Shown one piece after another: positions 42,511-56,773 of a stretch of DNA of 64,000 nucleotides (positions are counted from its first letter, which is position 1; each line of letters opens with the position of its first letter). This DNA is from Cacajao melanocephalus (lineage: Eukaryota; Chordata; Mammalia; Primates; Pitheciidae). The DNA lies in the NCBI GenBank assembly GCA_963573385.1, contig CAUYLG010034895.1, positions 1-64,000 of the forward strand. The letters are read 5' to 3'. A program made the position numbers and the translations under genes. Under the pieces are notes generated by a model. The model was not told the origin of the DNA. It did not search any database and worked only from the letters and a program-made list of their open reading frames with translations.

Positions 42511-42750
42511 TTGAAATGAGCTTTAAAGAATATTTTATATTATAAATTTTTAATTATTTTAATTAGATTTCTGTTAATTTTGATCTGTCCTGTGAAACAT
42601 AAATCAGTTGTGGAGGACAGGATATTAAGATGCTACTTCCTTTAAGATTTTATTTTTTTAATCAAATCTAATTTTTATTTTCTAATAATTTATCTAGATC
42701 TCTTGGGCTTCTCTTTTTGTTTTCTGCCACTTTTCAATTTTCATTTTCTA

Positions 42751-43147
42751 TTTTTAAAATTTTTATTTTAAGTTCCAGAATACATATGTAGGATGGGCAG
42801 GTGTGTTATATAGCTAAACATGTGCCATGGTGGTTTGCCACATCTATCCACCCATCACTTAGGTATTTAGTCTTACATGCATTAGCTATTTCTTCTAATG
42901 CTCTCCCTTCCCCTTCACCACCACCCTCCAGGCAGACCCATTTATGTTCCCCTCTCTGTGTCTTTGTGTTCTCATTGTTCAGCTCCCACTTACATTGTGA
43001 GAACATGCAGTGTTTTTCTGTTCCTGTATTAGTTTGGTGAGGATGATGACTTCCAGCTCTATCCACATTCCTGCAAAGAACATGATTTTGTTCCTTTTTA
43101 TGGCTGCATAATATTCCATGGTGTATATATACCACATTTCTTTATCT
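42751..43147 (-). mobile_element. L1 3' end, 5'-truncated (L1PA/PB type)
   Basis: Antisense: T-rich tail side ('tttttattttaagttccaga'), 3' UTR ('catgtgccatggtggtttgc', C-rich block, 'tttatgttcccctctctgtg'), then the ORF2 C-terminal region ('tatggctgcataatattcca'). The 109-codon minus-strand frame at 42806-43135 is sense L1 3' sequence in the wrong frame. Confidence 0.92.
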
Positions 43148-43459
43148 AGTCTTCAGTTTCTTTTAACTTCTATCTTTCAGAATATGTAACATCTGGGAAT
43201 ATCTGGAAATTGTTTTTACCACACCTTGATTTTTAAGACTGGGCCACTAAAATGTTCATTGTTATCTCTTACTTCACAGGTTGTGTTAGTCAACATTGTA
43301 CTTTATTGCAGTTGATGTGACTGAACCACTTCCTTGAGAAACCCTCAGGTTTACTACCTTCAGGTCTTTTCCCTTAAAATAATAAATCTTTAGTCTACTT
43401 TAGAGTGAGGAAGAGGATTTGGAAGTCTATTAGTTCTACCTTTATTCCCAACTTTTTAA

Positions 43460-43740
43460 AACCAAAAAAACCATTGTTTTTAAAATTTATTTGTATAAAT
43501 TTCTGGGGTACATGTGCAATTGTGTTTTATACATACATTGTGCAGTGATCAAGTCAGGGCTTTTAGGGAATCTACCACCTGAATAATGTACATAATATTC
43601 AGTAATTAATTTTTTGGCATCCATCCCACTCACCCCCCTTCACCCTCACACCTTTCTGAGTCCCCATTGTCTCTCATTCCACTGACAGAGGCACATTGTG
43701 CTCCCATTTTTCAATTCAATTTTCAGGGAATCAAATTGTG
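43460..43740 (-). mobile_element. L1M (L1MA/MB-like) 3' UTR, antisense
   Basis: 'aaatttctggggtacatgtg', 'cattgtgcagtgatcaagtc', 'gaatctaccacctgaataat' and 'acccccttcaccctcacacc' follow an older antisense L1 3' UTR type, different from the neighbouring L1PA/PB piece. Confidence 0.75.
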
Positions 43741-44684
43741 TTACTTCATAGCTTTCAACAATGATGACTTAGTGGACTCATCTTTTTTAGATCTTCTCTA
43801 AATCAGCTATCCATCAGCTTTTCACCTTATAAAATTTTATTGGTTCTCTTCTTCCACTTTACTTATCCCTATAATTTAATGTTTCTGTAATGCATTTTAC
43901 TATCATTGTAATGGGGGTTCAAGAGGAAATAAAACTGGATGTAGCTGTTCAATGCTCAACCTACAGCCAGGACAGCAAAATGTGGTTTCATTTCAAATAT
44001 ATAATGTTCATATATGTATATTTATGGCAATTGTATTAAAAATAAATAAAATTTCTAAATAATATTAGTAATCAAAATGATATTTTATGTGATTATTTAT
44101 ATAAAGTGCTATGAATATGTATGTTATTATAGAAATTTTCAACACATTTGTTATACAATAAATTTAAATGTAAGGTAACACCATTACTTTATACAGTCTA
44201 AAATAAACATGTGTCCTAGATTTTACTTAAGTAAGTGAACAAGTAAGTTGTCACAACAGTGTCACAGTAAAATGTAAAGAACCACGCACTTACAAGGTGA
44301 AGAAGAAATGCTAAAATGAATTTACAAATGGTTGCATAATGTATCTTACCACTGGACAATAGGCAATTCAATTCTACTAGACACAATTAATTTACATTTT
44401 GGGAATAGTAGTGATATTGATAAACAGATTTTAACAAATTTTAGAGCTGACACATAGCTGAAATCAAAGAAAATGTTATATTCCCATGCTGTTGTACTAG
44501 ACGGGACATCCAAAAGTCTTTTTGTCCATTTCAATGTAGTTTTCACTGTATAATTAATCAAATAAATGTAAATAGTTTTAAAATACTATAAATCACTTTG
44601 TGTACTATGAAAGCTAAACAAATATAAAATATAGCTTATTCAAAATACTTTAAATACTTTTTTTCTTAAGAAAATGTTAGTTTG
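43741..44684. other. AT-rich unique sequence
   Basis: No repeat or gene recognised. Confidence 0.5.
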
Positions 44685-45376
44685 TGATGCAATCTCTTCT
44701 GTCTATTTTTGCTTTTAATACCTGTGCTTTTGGGGCCATATCCTAGACACCAAAGTTACTATTCAGATCAATATCATGGGGATTTTCTTCTATGTTTTCT
44801 TCTAGTAGTTTTAAAATTTTAGGTCTTAAGTTTAATTTCAATTTCATTTTTCTGTATGTGGATTTCCAGTTTTCCCAACACAATTAACTTAAGAGACTAT
44901 TATTTTTCCATTGTATGTTCTTGGCACCTTTGTCAAGAATCAATTGACCAGAAATGCATGTATTTTTTTCTGAGCTCTTTACTCTCTTCTATTGCTCCAT
45001 GTGTCTGTTTTTATGACAGTACTATGGAGCTGTGATTACTGTAGCTTTATAATATATTCTGAATTCAGAAGGTATAATGCCTCTGTCTTTGTATCTTGTT
45101 TCCTCCAGATTACCTTGAGTATTCAGAGTCTTTTGGAATGCAAATTAATACAGGCATTGTAGAATTCACCATGGTTTTCAGTATGGATTCTCAAAAAACT
45201 AAAAGAACTACCATATAATCCAGTATCTCTCTTCTTTGAATATACACAAAGGAATTAAAATCAGTATGTCAAAGAGATATCTACACTCCCATGTTTATTG
45301 CTGTATTATTCATAATAGCCAAGATATGGAATCAAACTAAATTTCCCACAGTGGATTATTGTGTAAATAAAATGTG

Positions 45377-45415
<39 letters not shown>

Positions 45416-45875
45416 AAAATATTATTCAGCCTTAAAGAAAGAAGGAAATTCTGATACTTGTAACAATATACATAAACCTGAAAGACATTAAGTGAAATAA
45501 GCCAGGTACCATAGAATATATATTGCATGATCTCACTTATACTTGGTATCTAAATATATCAGACTCACAGAAGGTGATTATCAGAGGCTGGGGCAGGGGA
45601 GAGGGAATGGGAAGAATTTTTCAAAGGCTACAAGATTCTGTTGGACAGAAGGAATAAGTTTGGAGAGCTATTGCACAGCATGGTGACTACAGTTTAACAA
45701 TGTATTGTACATTTGAAAACTGTTAAAATAATAGATTCTAAATGCTCTCACTACCAAAAAATGTATGAGAAGTGATAAATATATTAATTAGATTGATTTA
45801 TTTTATAATGTACATGCCTATAAATATCACACTGTACCCTATATATACAGCAATTATTTGTTAATTAAAATAAAG
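44685..45875 (+). mobile_element. L1MA with inverted 5' segment (twin-priming structure)
   Basis: 44685-45136 is antisense ORF2 ('ttggcacctttgtcaagaat', 'agtactatggagctgtgatt'). 45137-45875 is sense ORF2 end plus 3' UTR ('gaatgcaaattaatacaggc', 'ttattcagccttaaagaaag', 'atgatctcacttatacttgg'). Both parts derive from the 3' third of ORF2. The inverted part lies upstream of the direct part in L1 coordinates, with some hundreds of bases lost between. That pattern is typical of 5' inversion. No coding capacity remains. Confidence 0.85.
45379..45410 (+). repeat. (AC)16 microsatellite inside L1
   Basis: 32 bp of perfect AC placed exactly where L1 normally reads 'tacatatacacaatgg'. It evidently expanded from that seed. 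Confidence 0.97.
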
Positions 45876-46236
45876 TAAATAGAAATAAGATGGTAAAATT
45901 AAACAATGAGAAGTTTTTTACTTCATTTTCAAAAGTAGAGACAATAAAATTCCAAAGTGAATATAGAAATGGATTAAAATAGCAATTGGTCCATCTTAGA
46001 ACACTTAATAAAACTTGACAGGGTCATAATTAGGTACAACTGAAATAATTAGCTAATTAGCAAATCACACAAATAGCAATACCTCTGTGCGTGTGTGTGT
46101 GTTTGTGTGTGTTATGAAGGGATAGACTGTTGTATGTGTTTTACTAAATATTGTGTCATGTTACAAAATAAAAATTTGCAAAATTATATGATATGCAATA
46201 ACATTTAATAGCTATTGAACAAAAGAAGGTAGGGTA

Positions 46237-46385
46237 AAATAATGGCTAAAAACATAGGACTTGAAATCCTAAAAATACAGCTTTGCCACCTGTAATCTAA
46301 ACTTTCCAGGTCTCAGTTGTCTCAACTGTAAAACAGAAACATAAATTACCACCTTAGAAAATTGTTATAATTATTAAATGAAAAC
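46237..46385 (+). mobile_element. MIR SINE
   Basis: 'acataggacttgaaatccta', 'agctttgccacctgtaatct', 'ttgtctcaactgtaaaacag', 'ttagaaaattgttataatta' and 'ttaaatgaaaaca' align in order with the MIR core and 3' half. Confidence 0.8.
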
Positions 46386-48221
46386 ATATTTGCCACAATT
46401 TTAAAGGTAAGCTATAACATTTAATGTATTATAAAATTTAAACAAAACATAATAGATTAAATAAACATGTCATTAAATATTGCTAAATATTGGAAGAACT
46501 AAGAATATGTCAAAACCAACAAAACTGTGAGCATATAATCATTATTTAATAAATATTGTTAAAAAATAAAATGGCTGCATAAAAGATGAACTCTTACTCC
46601 TCTCCATACACTCAATTTTAGATAAATCAAACATTTATGAAAATATTATTTTAAATGTACCTGAGAACATAGGTTATAACAGTTATCCTGGTATAGAAAG
46701 AGAAATAGCAAAAGTGTTGGGTTGACCATTAGGAACACCAAATATATGCAAATATACACAAATAAGGTTTATATATCCAATATACATTAAATATATAGAT
46801 TAAAAAGCTACAAAACCATTTAATATGTTTGACAAAGTTCTAACCTGTATATGATATTCTTTGTAGCAATTTGCCATTCAGGTAAGCATTGCATATGTTT
46901 GGAAATGACTTTCAAGCTAATAAGGAGGCCTCTTTGTACTACCCACTAAATAACTATTTACATGTAGCCTAAGGAACCTCTTGGTACATTTCATTCTTCA
47001 GAGGGCAACATGGTGTCTCTCATTCAGTAATAATATGTTTTTAATGGAAAGGACTGCATGTCATTCAGATTCTTTTGAAACCTTGGCTTAGCCTCATATT
47101 GTAAAATTACCTCTGCTAAAGTTCTACTTTGCCAGGGTCCATTACACACCTGGTACTGTGCACCCAGTGATCAGTGATATGGGAGTATTGAAGACCAAGG
47201 TCCCCATGCAACTGCAGTGCACCTTAGAAAACATTAGTAAGACACCCTTGGTGACTATCAGCTATATTTCTCTGAGAAAGAAATTTATAGGGGACGAAGT
47301 GACAGTAACGTCCTTTGCTATTCACTTAGATGCAACAAAACAGTAAAATGCGTGTTATTAACTGAATTAATATGTTCTTATTTGTGTCCAAAGACTAGTA
47401 CAATCTGGTTAAATTCTATATTCTAAAGGAAAAAGGGATTAGGCAAATATATTATTTTGTGCAAATATTTTATGGGGAGGAAGAGGAGGAAATAGATATT
47501 ATATTGAAAATTATAGATTTAAAATTAGATAAATGCATAGACTTAGTAACATTTATAGAAATGAAATTAAAAGAACTCTAGCACAATTTCAGATTTCATT
47601 AAAGTAGCCAAAACAAATAAAAGTGATAAAAACCAATTTTGGCAAGTTTTACCAGTGACACTCAAATTTGGTTTTCTGTTTCTGGAGAGCAATTGAGTAT
47701 TATGTAACAAAACATCTCACATTTTTGCCAGTTGAATTTAACTGTATGTATCAGGAATAACTCAGAGGGATTTTATTAAAAATATAATGTATTCAAAGAT
47801 CCAAAAATATTATTGTGTATAATATCCTAAGATCAAAACACTACAGAAACATTTATACATCCCATGATAAAATAACGATAGCCTATAAATACTAAAGTCC
47901 ACAAGGAAAAAAATCAATTGTATAGTGAGTTATACCAACCCGGTATATTACCTATGTTATCTCAAGGTGAGGTGGTTTTCAAAGTGTGTTGAATTAATAC
48001 ATAGGAATAATAGTAGTATGATGATACTGGAATTTCAATACTAATAATTTTATTTTCTTAATATTAATCCCAAAAATGTAGTTCAGCTCCTGTGCCAGTT
48101 ACCTCAGAAAACTGTCTGATGGAATGGTCACCTTGTGATGCTGCTTGGTAAGGGTCACTTAGGTATACAGCATATGTAACCTACTAAAATCAACTTAAAT
48201 GCATGCTGTGAATTAAGATGT
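46386..48221. other. Unassigned AT-rich sequence
   Basis: No repeat recognised. The frame at 47158-47346 (62 codons, GTG start) lies in slightly less AT-rich DNA but has no domain I know. Confidence 0.45.
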
Positions 48222-48237
48222 GATGTGTGTGTGTGTA

Positions 48238-48537
48238 TTTGTTGTTGTTGTTGTATGTTTGTTTGTTTTGAAACAGAGTCACACTCTGCTCCCCAGGCTG
48301 AAGTGCAATGGCAGGATCTTACACTGTAACCAACATCCGCCTCCTGAAATCAAACAATCCTCTCACCTCAACCTCACAAGTAGCTTGGACAACAGCCTAG
48401 CTAATTTTTGTATTTTTGGTATAGACGGGGTTTCACCATGTTACCCAGGCTGCTCTTGAACCCTTGGGTTCAAACAATCCAAGCACCTCAGCCTCCCAAA
48501 GTGCTGGGATTACAGGCATGAGCCACTGTGCCTGGCC
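48238..48537 (-). mobile_element. AluJ
   Basis: Antisense Alu with a (TTG)n tail complement at 48238-48252, 'aaacagagtcacactctgct', 'cccttgggttcaaacaatcc' (J type), ending 'catgagccactgtgcctggc'. Short internal deletions, high divergence. Confidence 0.92.
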
Positions 48538-50305
<1,768 letters not shown>

Positions 50306-51135
50306 AGAAGAGAATTTAAAATTTAAAAATCACTAAATGAATTCAAGTTGCCAAACTCTGATAAATTACATCCACATGCAGGGTAATGGATTTTTTATTT
50401 TTGAAGCCAATGTCCCAACCCCATATGAAGAGGCTTACTCCGAGTTTGATATACTAGAGCACAAAATATAATAGATACTTCCACACACAGTAAATCACTG
50501 ACTTTTGATTACAGATTCATTCAATATTGTCCTTAAATAATATTTTTTAAAAAGGATAGAAAATCTTCTCCTTTTATTTTATTTTTAATAATGTAGTTTT
50601 TCCTGGGCTCTAGAGTGTCTGCCTGGGTTATATAGCTAAGCAATAACAAAAAGAAAAAAAATGTTATTCATAATCTCTAGAGTAGTGACTGATTGAAATA
50701 TAAAAACTTATTTATTTCATATAAACATGGTAAGTAAAAATATATTATACAAATATATGTATTAAGATTTATATGAGATATATGTCTAATATATACATAG
50801 TGGATGTAAATACCTTATATTATAATACATGTCAATGATTCTGGTATATAGCAGCAGTTCTTATGTGACTATATTTAATGACCTTTGAACAATTTTAAAC
50901 AATAGGAGACATTTTATGTTAATAAGATATTGCATATTAAAATGCACAAGAAAATTTTAAGACAAACTGTCTTTATATTTATGGATACACATATTCCAAA
51001 ATATATTTATATTTTTTAATAGCTTGTGACACATAAAATTGCAACATATATTTACCAGGACCTACTTTTGTAAGATGATGTGAGTTACTTTGCTTTGGGA
51101 AATATCCTGAATTCATCTGTGACCCTCCGGTGCTT
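50306..51135. other. AT-rich unique sequence
   Basis: No repeat or gene recognised; TATA-rich stretches near 50740-50830. Confidence 0.5.
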
Positions 51136-51521
51136 TGTATAGTGCAAGAGACTGAAAATTTGCCCCCTAATTCATATGTTGAAAGCTTTCTCCATAATGT
51201 GGTGGTATTTATAATTATGGCCTCTGGAAGGTAATTAGGATTAGGTGAGGTCATGAGGGTGGAGCTCTCATGATTGGGATTATGAGTGTTCTTCTTATAA
51301 AAGCCCATAAGAAAGCCTCCTTTGCTGCCCTTCACCATGTGGTCATGCAATAAGAAATTATCAATCTCCATACAGAACTGGACTCTGACCAGAACCCTAC
51401 AGTGCTGGTCCCGTGATCTGGAACTTTCAGCCTCCAAAACTGTGGGAAATGGACGATTGTTGTATATGCACCACCGAGTCTATGGTAGGTTGTTATAGTA
51501 GCCCCAACTGACTAAGATACA
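51136..51521 (+). mobile_element. Solo MLT1 LTR
   Basis: 'cctaattcatatgttgaaag', 'ggaaggtaattaggattagg', 'gaggtcatgagggtggagct', 'agaaccctacagtgctggtc', 'cttcagcc'-type end ('ttcagcctccaaaactgtgg') and final 'actgactaagataca' define an MLT1 LTR in sense. The 152-codon minus-strand frame at 50979-51437 is its antisense shadow. Confidence 0.9.
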
Positions 51522-51714
51522 GTGTCTGGACCTAAATTGTAATTCTCAAGTTAGCATTGGTTTAAGGACCAAAGACATCGCTTTGGCTTCTACTTTTTTA
51601 TATTCCACAATAGCGAATATGATTAAATTTCTTTTCCTGATTTCTAACCTATACTTAATAATGATATTACAAGTAATAACTAGTAGAATAATAGCAGCAA
51701 TAGCTATAGCTAAG

Positions 51715-51880
51715 ATTTATTGAGAGTTCACTAAAGGAAGTATTTATTAAGTACTTTATATATTATCTCATTTATATCTCCTAATAACACTTCAAAATGC
51801 ACACTATTATTTGTGACTATTTTGCAGTTGAGAAGCTCAAGTTAGAATTGGCCAAGTCACAGAGCTAATACCTAATGGAA
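51715..51880 (-). mobile_element. MIR SINE
   Basis: Antisense MIR: 'attaagtactttatatatta', 'tctcatttatatctcctaat', 'ttttgcagttgagaagctca', 'ggccaagtcacagagcta', in the expected order. Confidence 0.75.
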
Positions 51881-52961
51881 CATGTTTTGCCTCAAATATA
51901 TTCCTATTCCTCACTTGTAGACTCATCCTTTAAGGACTGTATTTCCCAACTGAGGGATTCAAGATCCTGTACCATGTAGTTCATGTTTTTCAAATGTATT
52001 AAAGCTTTATGCTGTTTTTTAGTGTAGAAATAAAATTATATTAACACAGTTCCTCATAGAAGAAAAAGGAACATAGAAGACAAAGACCACTTGTGTTATT
52101 TGTCATAAGAAGTCATCAGCAATGGTCTTAATGAATCCATTACCGTTGAATCTGTGACTCATTTGAATATAGCTTACGGTAGTGAAAATTTTGATAAGTA
52201 TGTTATTTTTAAGTGCATTATATAATTTGCATGTATTGCTTAATTTATGCCACTATAACCGCTAGTAAATTAGACATCAAAATCAAATACATTAAAATTC
52301 AAAATAAATACAAATATTTTCAAAGAAATAAAACCACATACCAAAGATTGGAAAATAGCCAATCTTTTTTTCCCTAACTTATATATAGTTTAGGTTCCCT
52401 CAGAAACTAACTGTGATATGAAGTTTAAGTACAAGTTTCTTATTTTGGGAATTGTTCCAGAAACAGTAGTATGGAAATAGAAATATATGGTTCTTATTAC
52501 TAGTAGATCTGGCATTGGATAGCAGTGCATTATTAGCTCTATATATTGTATGTTGTGTGATATCAACTGTCATTGGGTATTTGGAGGAAATAGAATAAAC
52601 TGAGCTGAAATTAGACCTTTTTCCATTTCTATCACAACAACCTCTTCATATCTCTACTATTTCTTCTTTACTCCTGACATTCAAAGTGTTTTGCTTTCTA
52701 TCAATATTTCAGAATTAATTTATTTAACTCTGCTTAGTAACTACCTAACTGACCTAAAGATAGATGACAATCCTGTCAAAGCAGTGGAATAAATTCTGTT
52801 AAGAATAAAGAGATAGTAAATATGAAAATTGATTCATAGTAGCAAGGATAATATCTAACAAACTAGACATTTGGATTTGTTTCATGTCCTTAGAATAAAT
52901 AGTTCCTTTGGAGGGATAGGAACAGAAAACAGATTTCTGGGGACTTAAGAAGTAAAGGGGA
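51881..52961. other. AT-rich unique sequence
   Basis: No repeat or gene recognised. Confidence 0.5.
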
Positions 52962-53269
<308 letters not shown>

Positions 53270-53271
<2 letters not shown>

Positions 53272-55059
53272 AGTGCTATAACAACAATTTATTTTCATTG
53301 TCTTTTTGAGTTCTACTTTCAATGTGCTCTTCCTTTTATTAAATGAACCAGGCCATAGACATATGAATACAAGTGGCAGTGGTAAAACAGTATGTACCAT
53401 AGTATTCAATATAACTTTCTGTGACTGGTCCTGGTGTTGGGAACACTTCTCCAGTAAACTAAGGACACAATGCAGAGACAAGCTCTCATTCACTTTCATG
53501 CTCAAGGTGACTTACATTGTCAAGTCCGTGGAAATACCCGTTGAGTGCGTAATACATGAGTGGATAAAAACAACAAAATCAAATCTGAAGTTTTTCTTAT
53601 AAATGACCAAGTATAAAGCTATAGACTAACAAATGCTTGCGATTTTGTCATTAACATCAGTCTTTTTGGGAGAGAGTCTACTGTGCCTTAGGATAAAATG
53701 AGCTTATTTCACTAAAATTCCATTGAATCATATGGCATGACTTTATTTCAGGTAGTTACATAATCCTATGTATCCAGATATATAAAGTTTCACACGAAAT
53801 ATTCACTAATGTTTTTAAGTAAATGTAAACATTTAGAATGTGAAATCAATTTATCCACCAGTTTCCTAATGGGCATGTTATAGGCATCAGGTTAATATAA
53901 ATCCAAAAGATGTGTATGTATGTGTATGCATGTAGGGGAGTGTGAGGAGGAATTGGCTTATTTGTTTTTTTATTTTTTGTTCTTTTCCACAGATGGTGAT
54001 GTAAGAATTGGCTTGTTTAATGGAGAGGTAGAACTATCCTATATAGCTTTATGTATACTTCAATATACAATTAATAACCCTTCAACAGTTACGCCTTTTC
54101 TATGTTTTCTGTTGTCATCAAACGTCTTAACTTAGTTTAAATTTTTCTTTATTTAAATAAACTATGCATACAGCCTAAAAATTAAAAAGTATATACTTAT
54201 GTAAACTATCGAATTAATTTGAGTTCCTTCTAATTATTTGAGAGTTATTTTCTTTAAAGGAAGAGAAAGAAAACCACAAAATTTCACTACTTTTTTTTTG
54301 TTAGATGATAGACTCTTTTATGTTTGAAGAAATGGCCATTGAATGAACATTAAGCAAGGGAGGTTTATTTTTATGATTGAAAGCATTACAAAATCTAGGA
54401 CATAGTTTGAAGAGCACACCTTCAGTGAAAACAGAGTCAGCTTTCCCTATGTATCTACAACAAGAGAGAACAATCCAGGCCTTCTCTGGCTGCAGAGATG
54501 AGCTACCTCATGGCCCCAGGTATGCTTTGCTTCCTCCTTTCCTGCTCTGCTACTTTTGTGGCTCAGCTCTCTCCTCCTTATGCTTGTGAAGCTTTATGTT
54601 TGTGATGCTGACCTGCTCTAGTTCAAACTCTAAACAGATAAGGCGGTTAACTGTGTATTATTGTTCTAAACATTCACTATCATGATCTGCCGTGTCTCTT
54701 CTGTGGGCCTCTCTAAGGAAAAACAGCACATGCCTGCTCTCTTGACTACACCTATGTCATGCCACTTGCTTGGCCAATGTAATGTGAGTAGACGTGGTAT
54801 GTGTCACACCCAAGTAGGTGCTGCAATAAGTCGGAATGTTGTTTACTCTGTCTGTTTCCCTTCAACCAAGAGATTGGCAATATTCAAATAGAGGCTTCTC
54901 TATCAATCTTTCTCCTGAACTGAAAACACCTGGAACAAATCTACAGTCAACCGCAATAGATATGCACCATCAGTAAGACATTTCTGATTGTTATTTTACA
55001 CCACTGAGATTTTAGGGTGATTTTTCTATCATAGAATAATATAGTACATTCTGATAAAG
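53270..55059. other. Unique sequence with a possible old repeat at its right end
   Basis: No gene recognised. 54760-55052 ('cacttgcttggccaatgtaa', 'gtgagtagacgtggtatgtg', 'ttttacaccactgagatttt') resembles the end of an old mammalian retroelement, family unnamed. The 125-codon minus frame at 53128-53505 crosses the Alu and is not a gene. Confidence 0.4.
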
Positions 55060-55071
55060 AAATTATAAGAT

Positions 55072-55385
<314 letters not shown>

Positions 55386-55397
55386 AAATTATAAGAT

Positions 55398-56067
55398 TTG
55401 TTGCCTAGTATTAGCCTAAGAAATTCATCTTGGATGGAGCTATTGTACCAACTTATGGGTTGATAGTCAGCCTATATATTACTTTTTAGTTATACAGCTA
55501 TACTCATTTAGTCCTCTATGTCCAGCAGAGAAATTTCAGGTAGCAACAGACATGATGATCTGGTCATCAAGAATATCTCAGAGTAGGCTTTGGGCATGGC
55601 ATACATCCTTAAAAAAAAAAAAAAAAAAAAAGATCATTTAAACAGAAAGCAAACTTGCCTATTTAATATTAATCCAGTGATACATGCAATGTTTTGGAAA
55701 TATATATATATTCTAGAGAAAAAATTCAGATATTAGGACATAGGGCATAGCTATAAAAAGCATTTTTAAATTTAGAAAATAAATCCCTTTATATTTCCAA
55801 CTATATCCATATGCTAAATGTCATTGTGACATAATTCTAAGATTCAGAAAATGAATTTTAAACTGTGGAGATTATATTAATAATGAAATCCTTTTTCTTC
55901 TTCTTTGTGAAGTAAAATGTCATTGAAGTAAGTTCAATGTGACCTTTATTCAGAGTAGCAACTATTATGCTACATAAAATGTTCAAACTCTGCAGTGTCA
56001 GATGAAATTATAGCCAGTGAAATCACTAAAGCACTCTTAGAAACATGCAGACCATTATGTGTTTATA
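55398..56067. other. Unique sequence with an orphan poly(A) tract
   Basis: No gene recognised. A pure A21 run at 55611-55631 has no Alu or L1 body upstream and no polyadenylation signal close by. Confidence 0.5.
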
Positions 56068-56260
56068 CATTTCATTCATTTAGCCATTCATTCATTCCCC
56101 CATTTAATCAGTTAATATTTGTCAAATGTTTATTATGTGCCAAGGACTATGCTAACTATTCAGAAAGCATCAGCAAAAAGCACACACAGATCTGTTTGGA
56201 AGTCTTTCTCCTGGCAAGTGTCATTAAATTAATAAGCAGTAACTCTAGTTATGTGCATTC
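56068..56260 (-). mobile_element. L2 3' end, antisense
   Basis: 'cattcattcattcccccatt' then 'tttattatgtgccaaggact' and 'atgctaactattcagaaagc' fits the antisense L2 terminus ('atttattgagcacctactat', 'gtgccaggcactg'). Confidence 0.65.
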
Positions 56261-56443
56261 CACATTCTAAGAACTTCAGACAATTAAAAGAAAACAAAAC
56301 TAGCATTTTAGACTAATTAAGAGTAGACCAGAATAAGAATATGTAATAAAATATTCAGAAAGGACATCATAATATAAACACAGTAGCATTTATTTACTTT
56401 TAGGTCTATGAGAAATACTTTGACTAAAGATCATATATCCTAA

Positions 56444-56773
<330 letters not shown>

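Noticed and set aside
42806..43135. 109-codon minus-strand open frame
   Set aside because: It follows the sense strand of an L1 3' end but in a shifted frame spanning the 3' UTR.
50979..51437. 152-codon minus-strand open frame, the longest in the window
   Set aside because: It is mostly the antisense of a sense MLT1 LTR; no domain signature.
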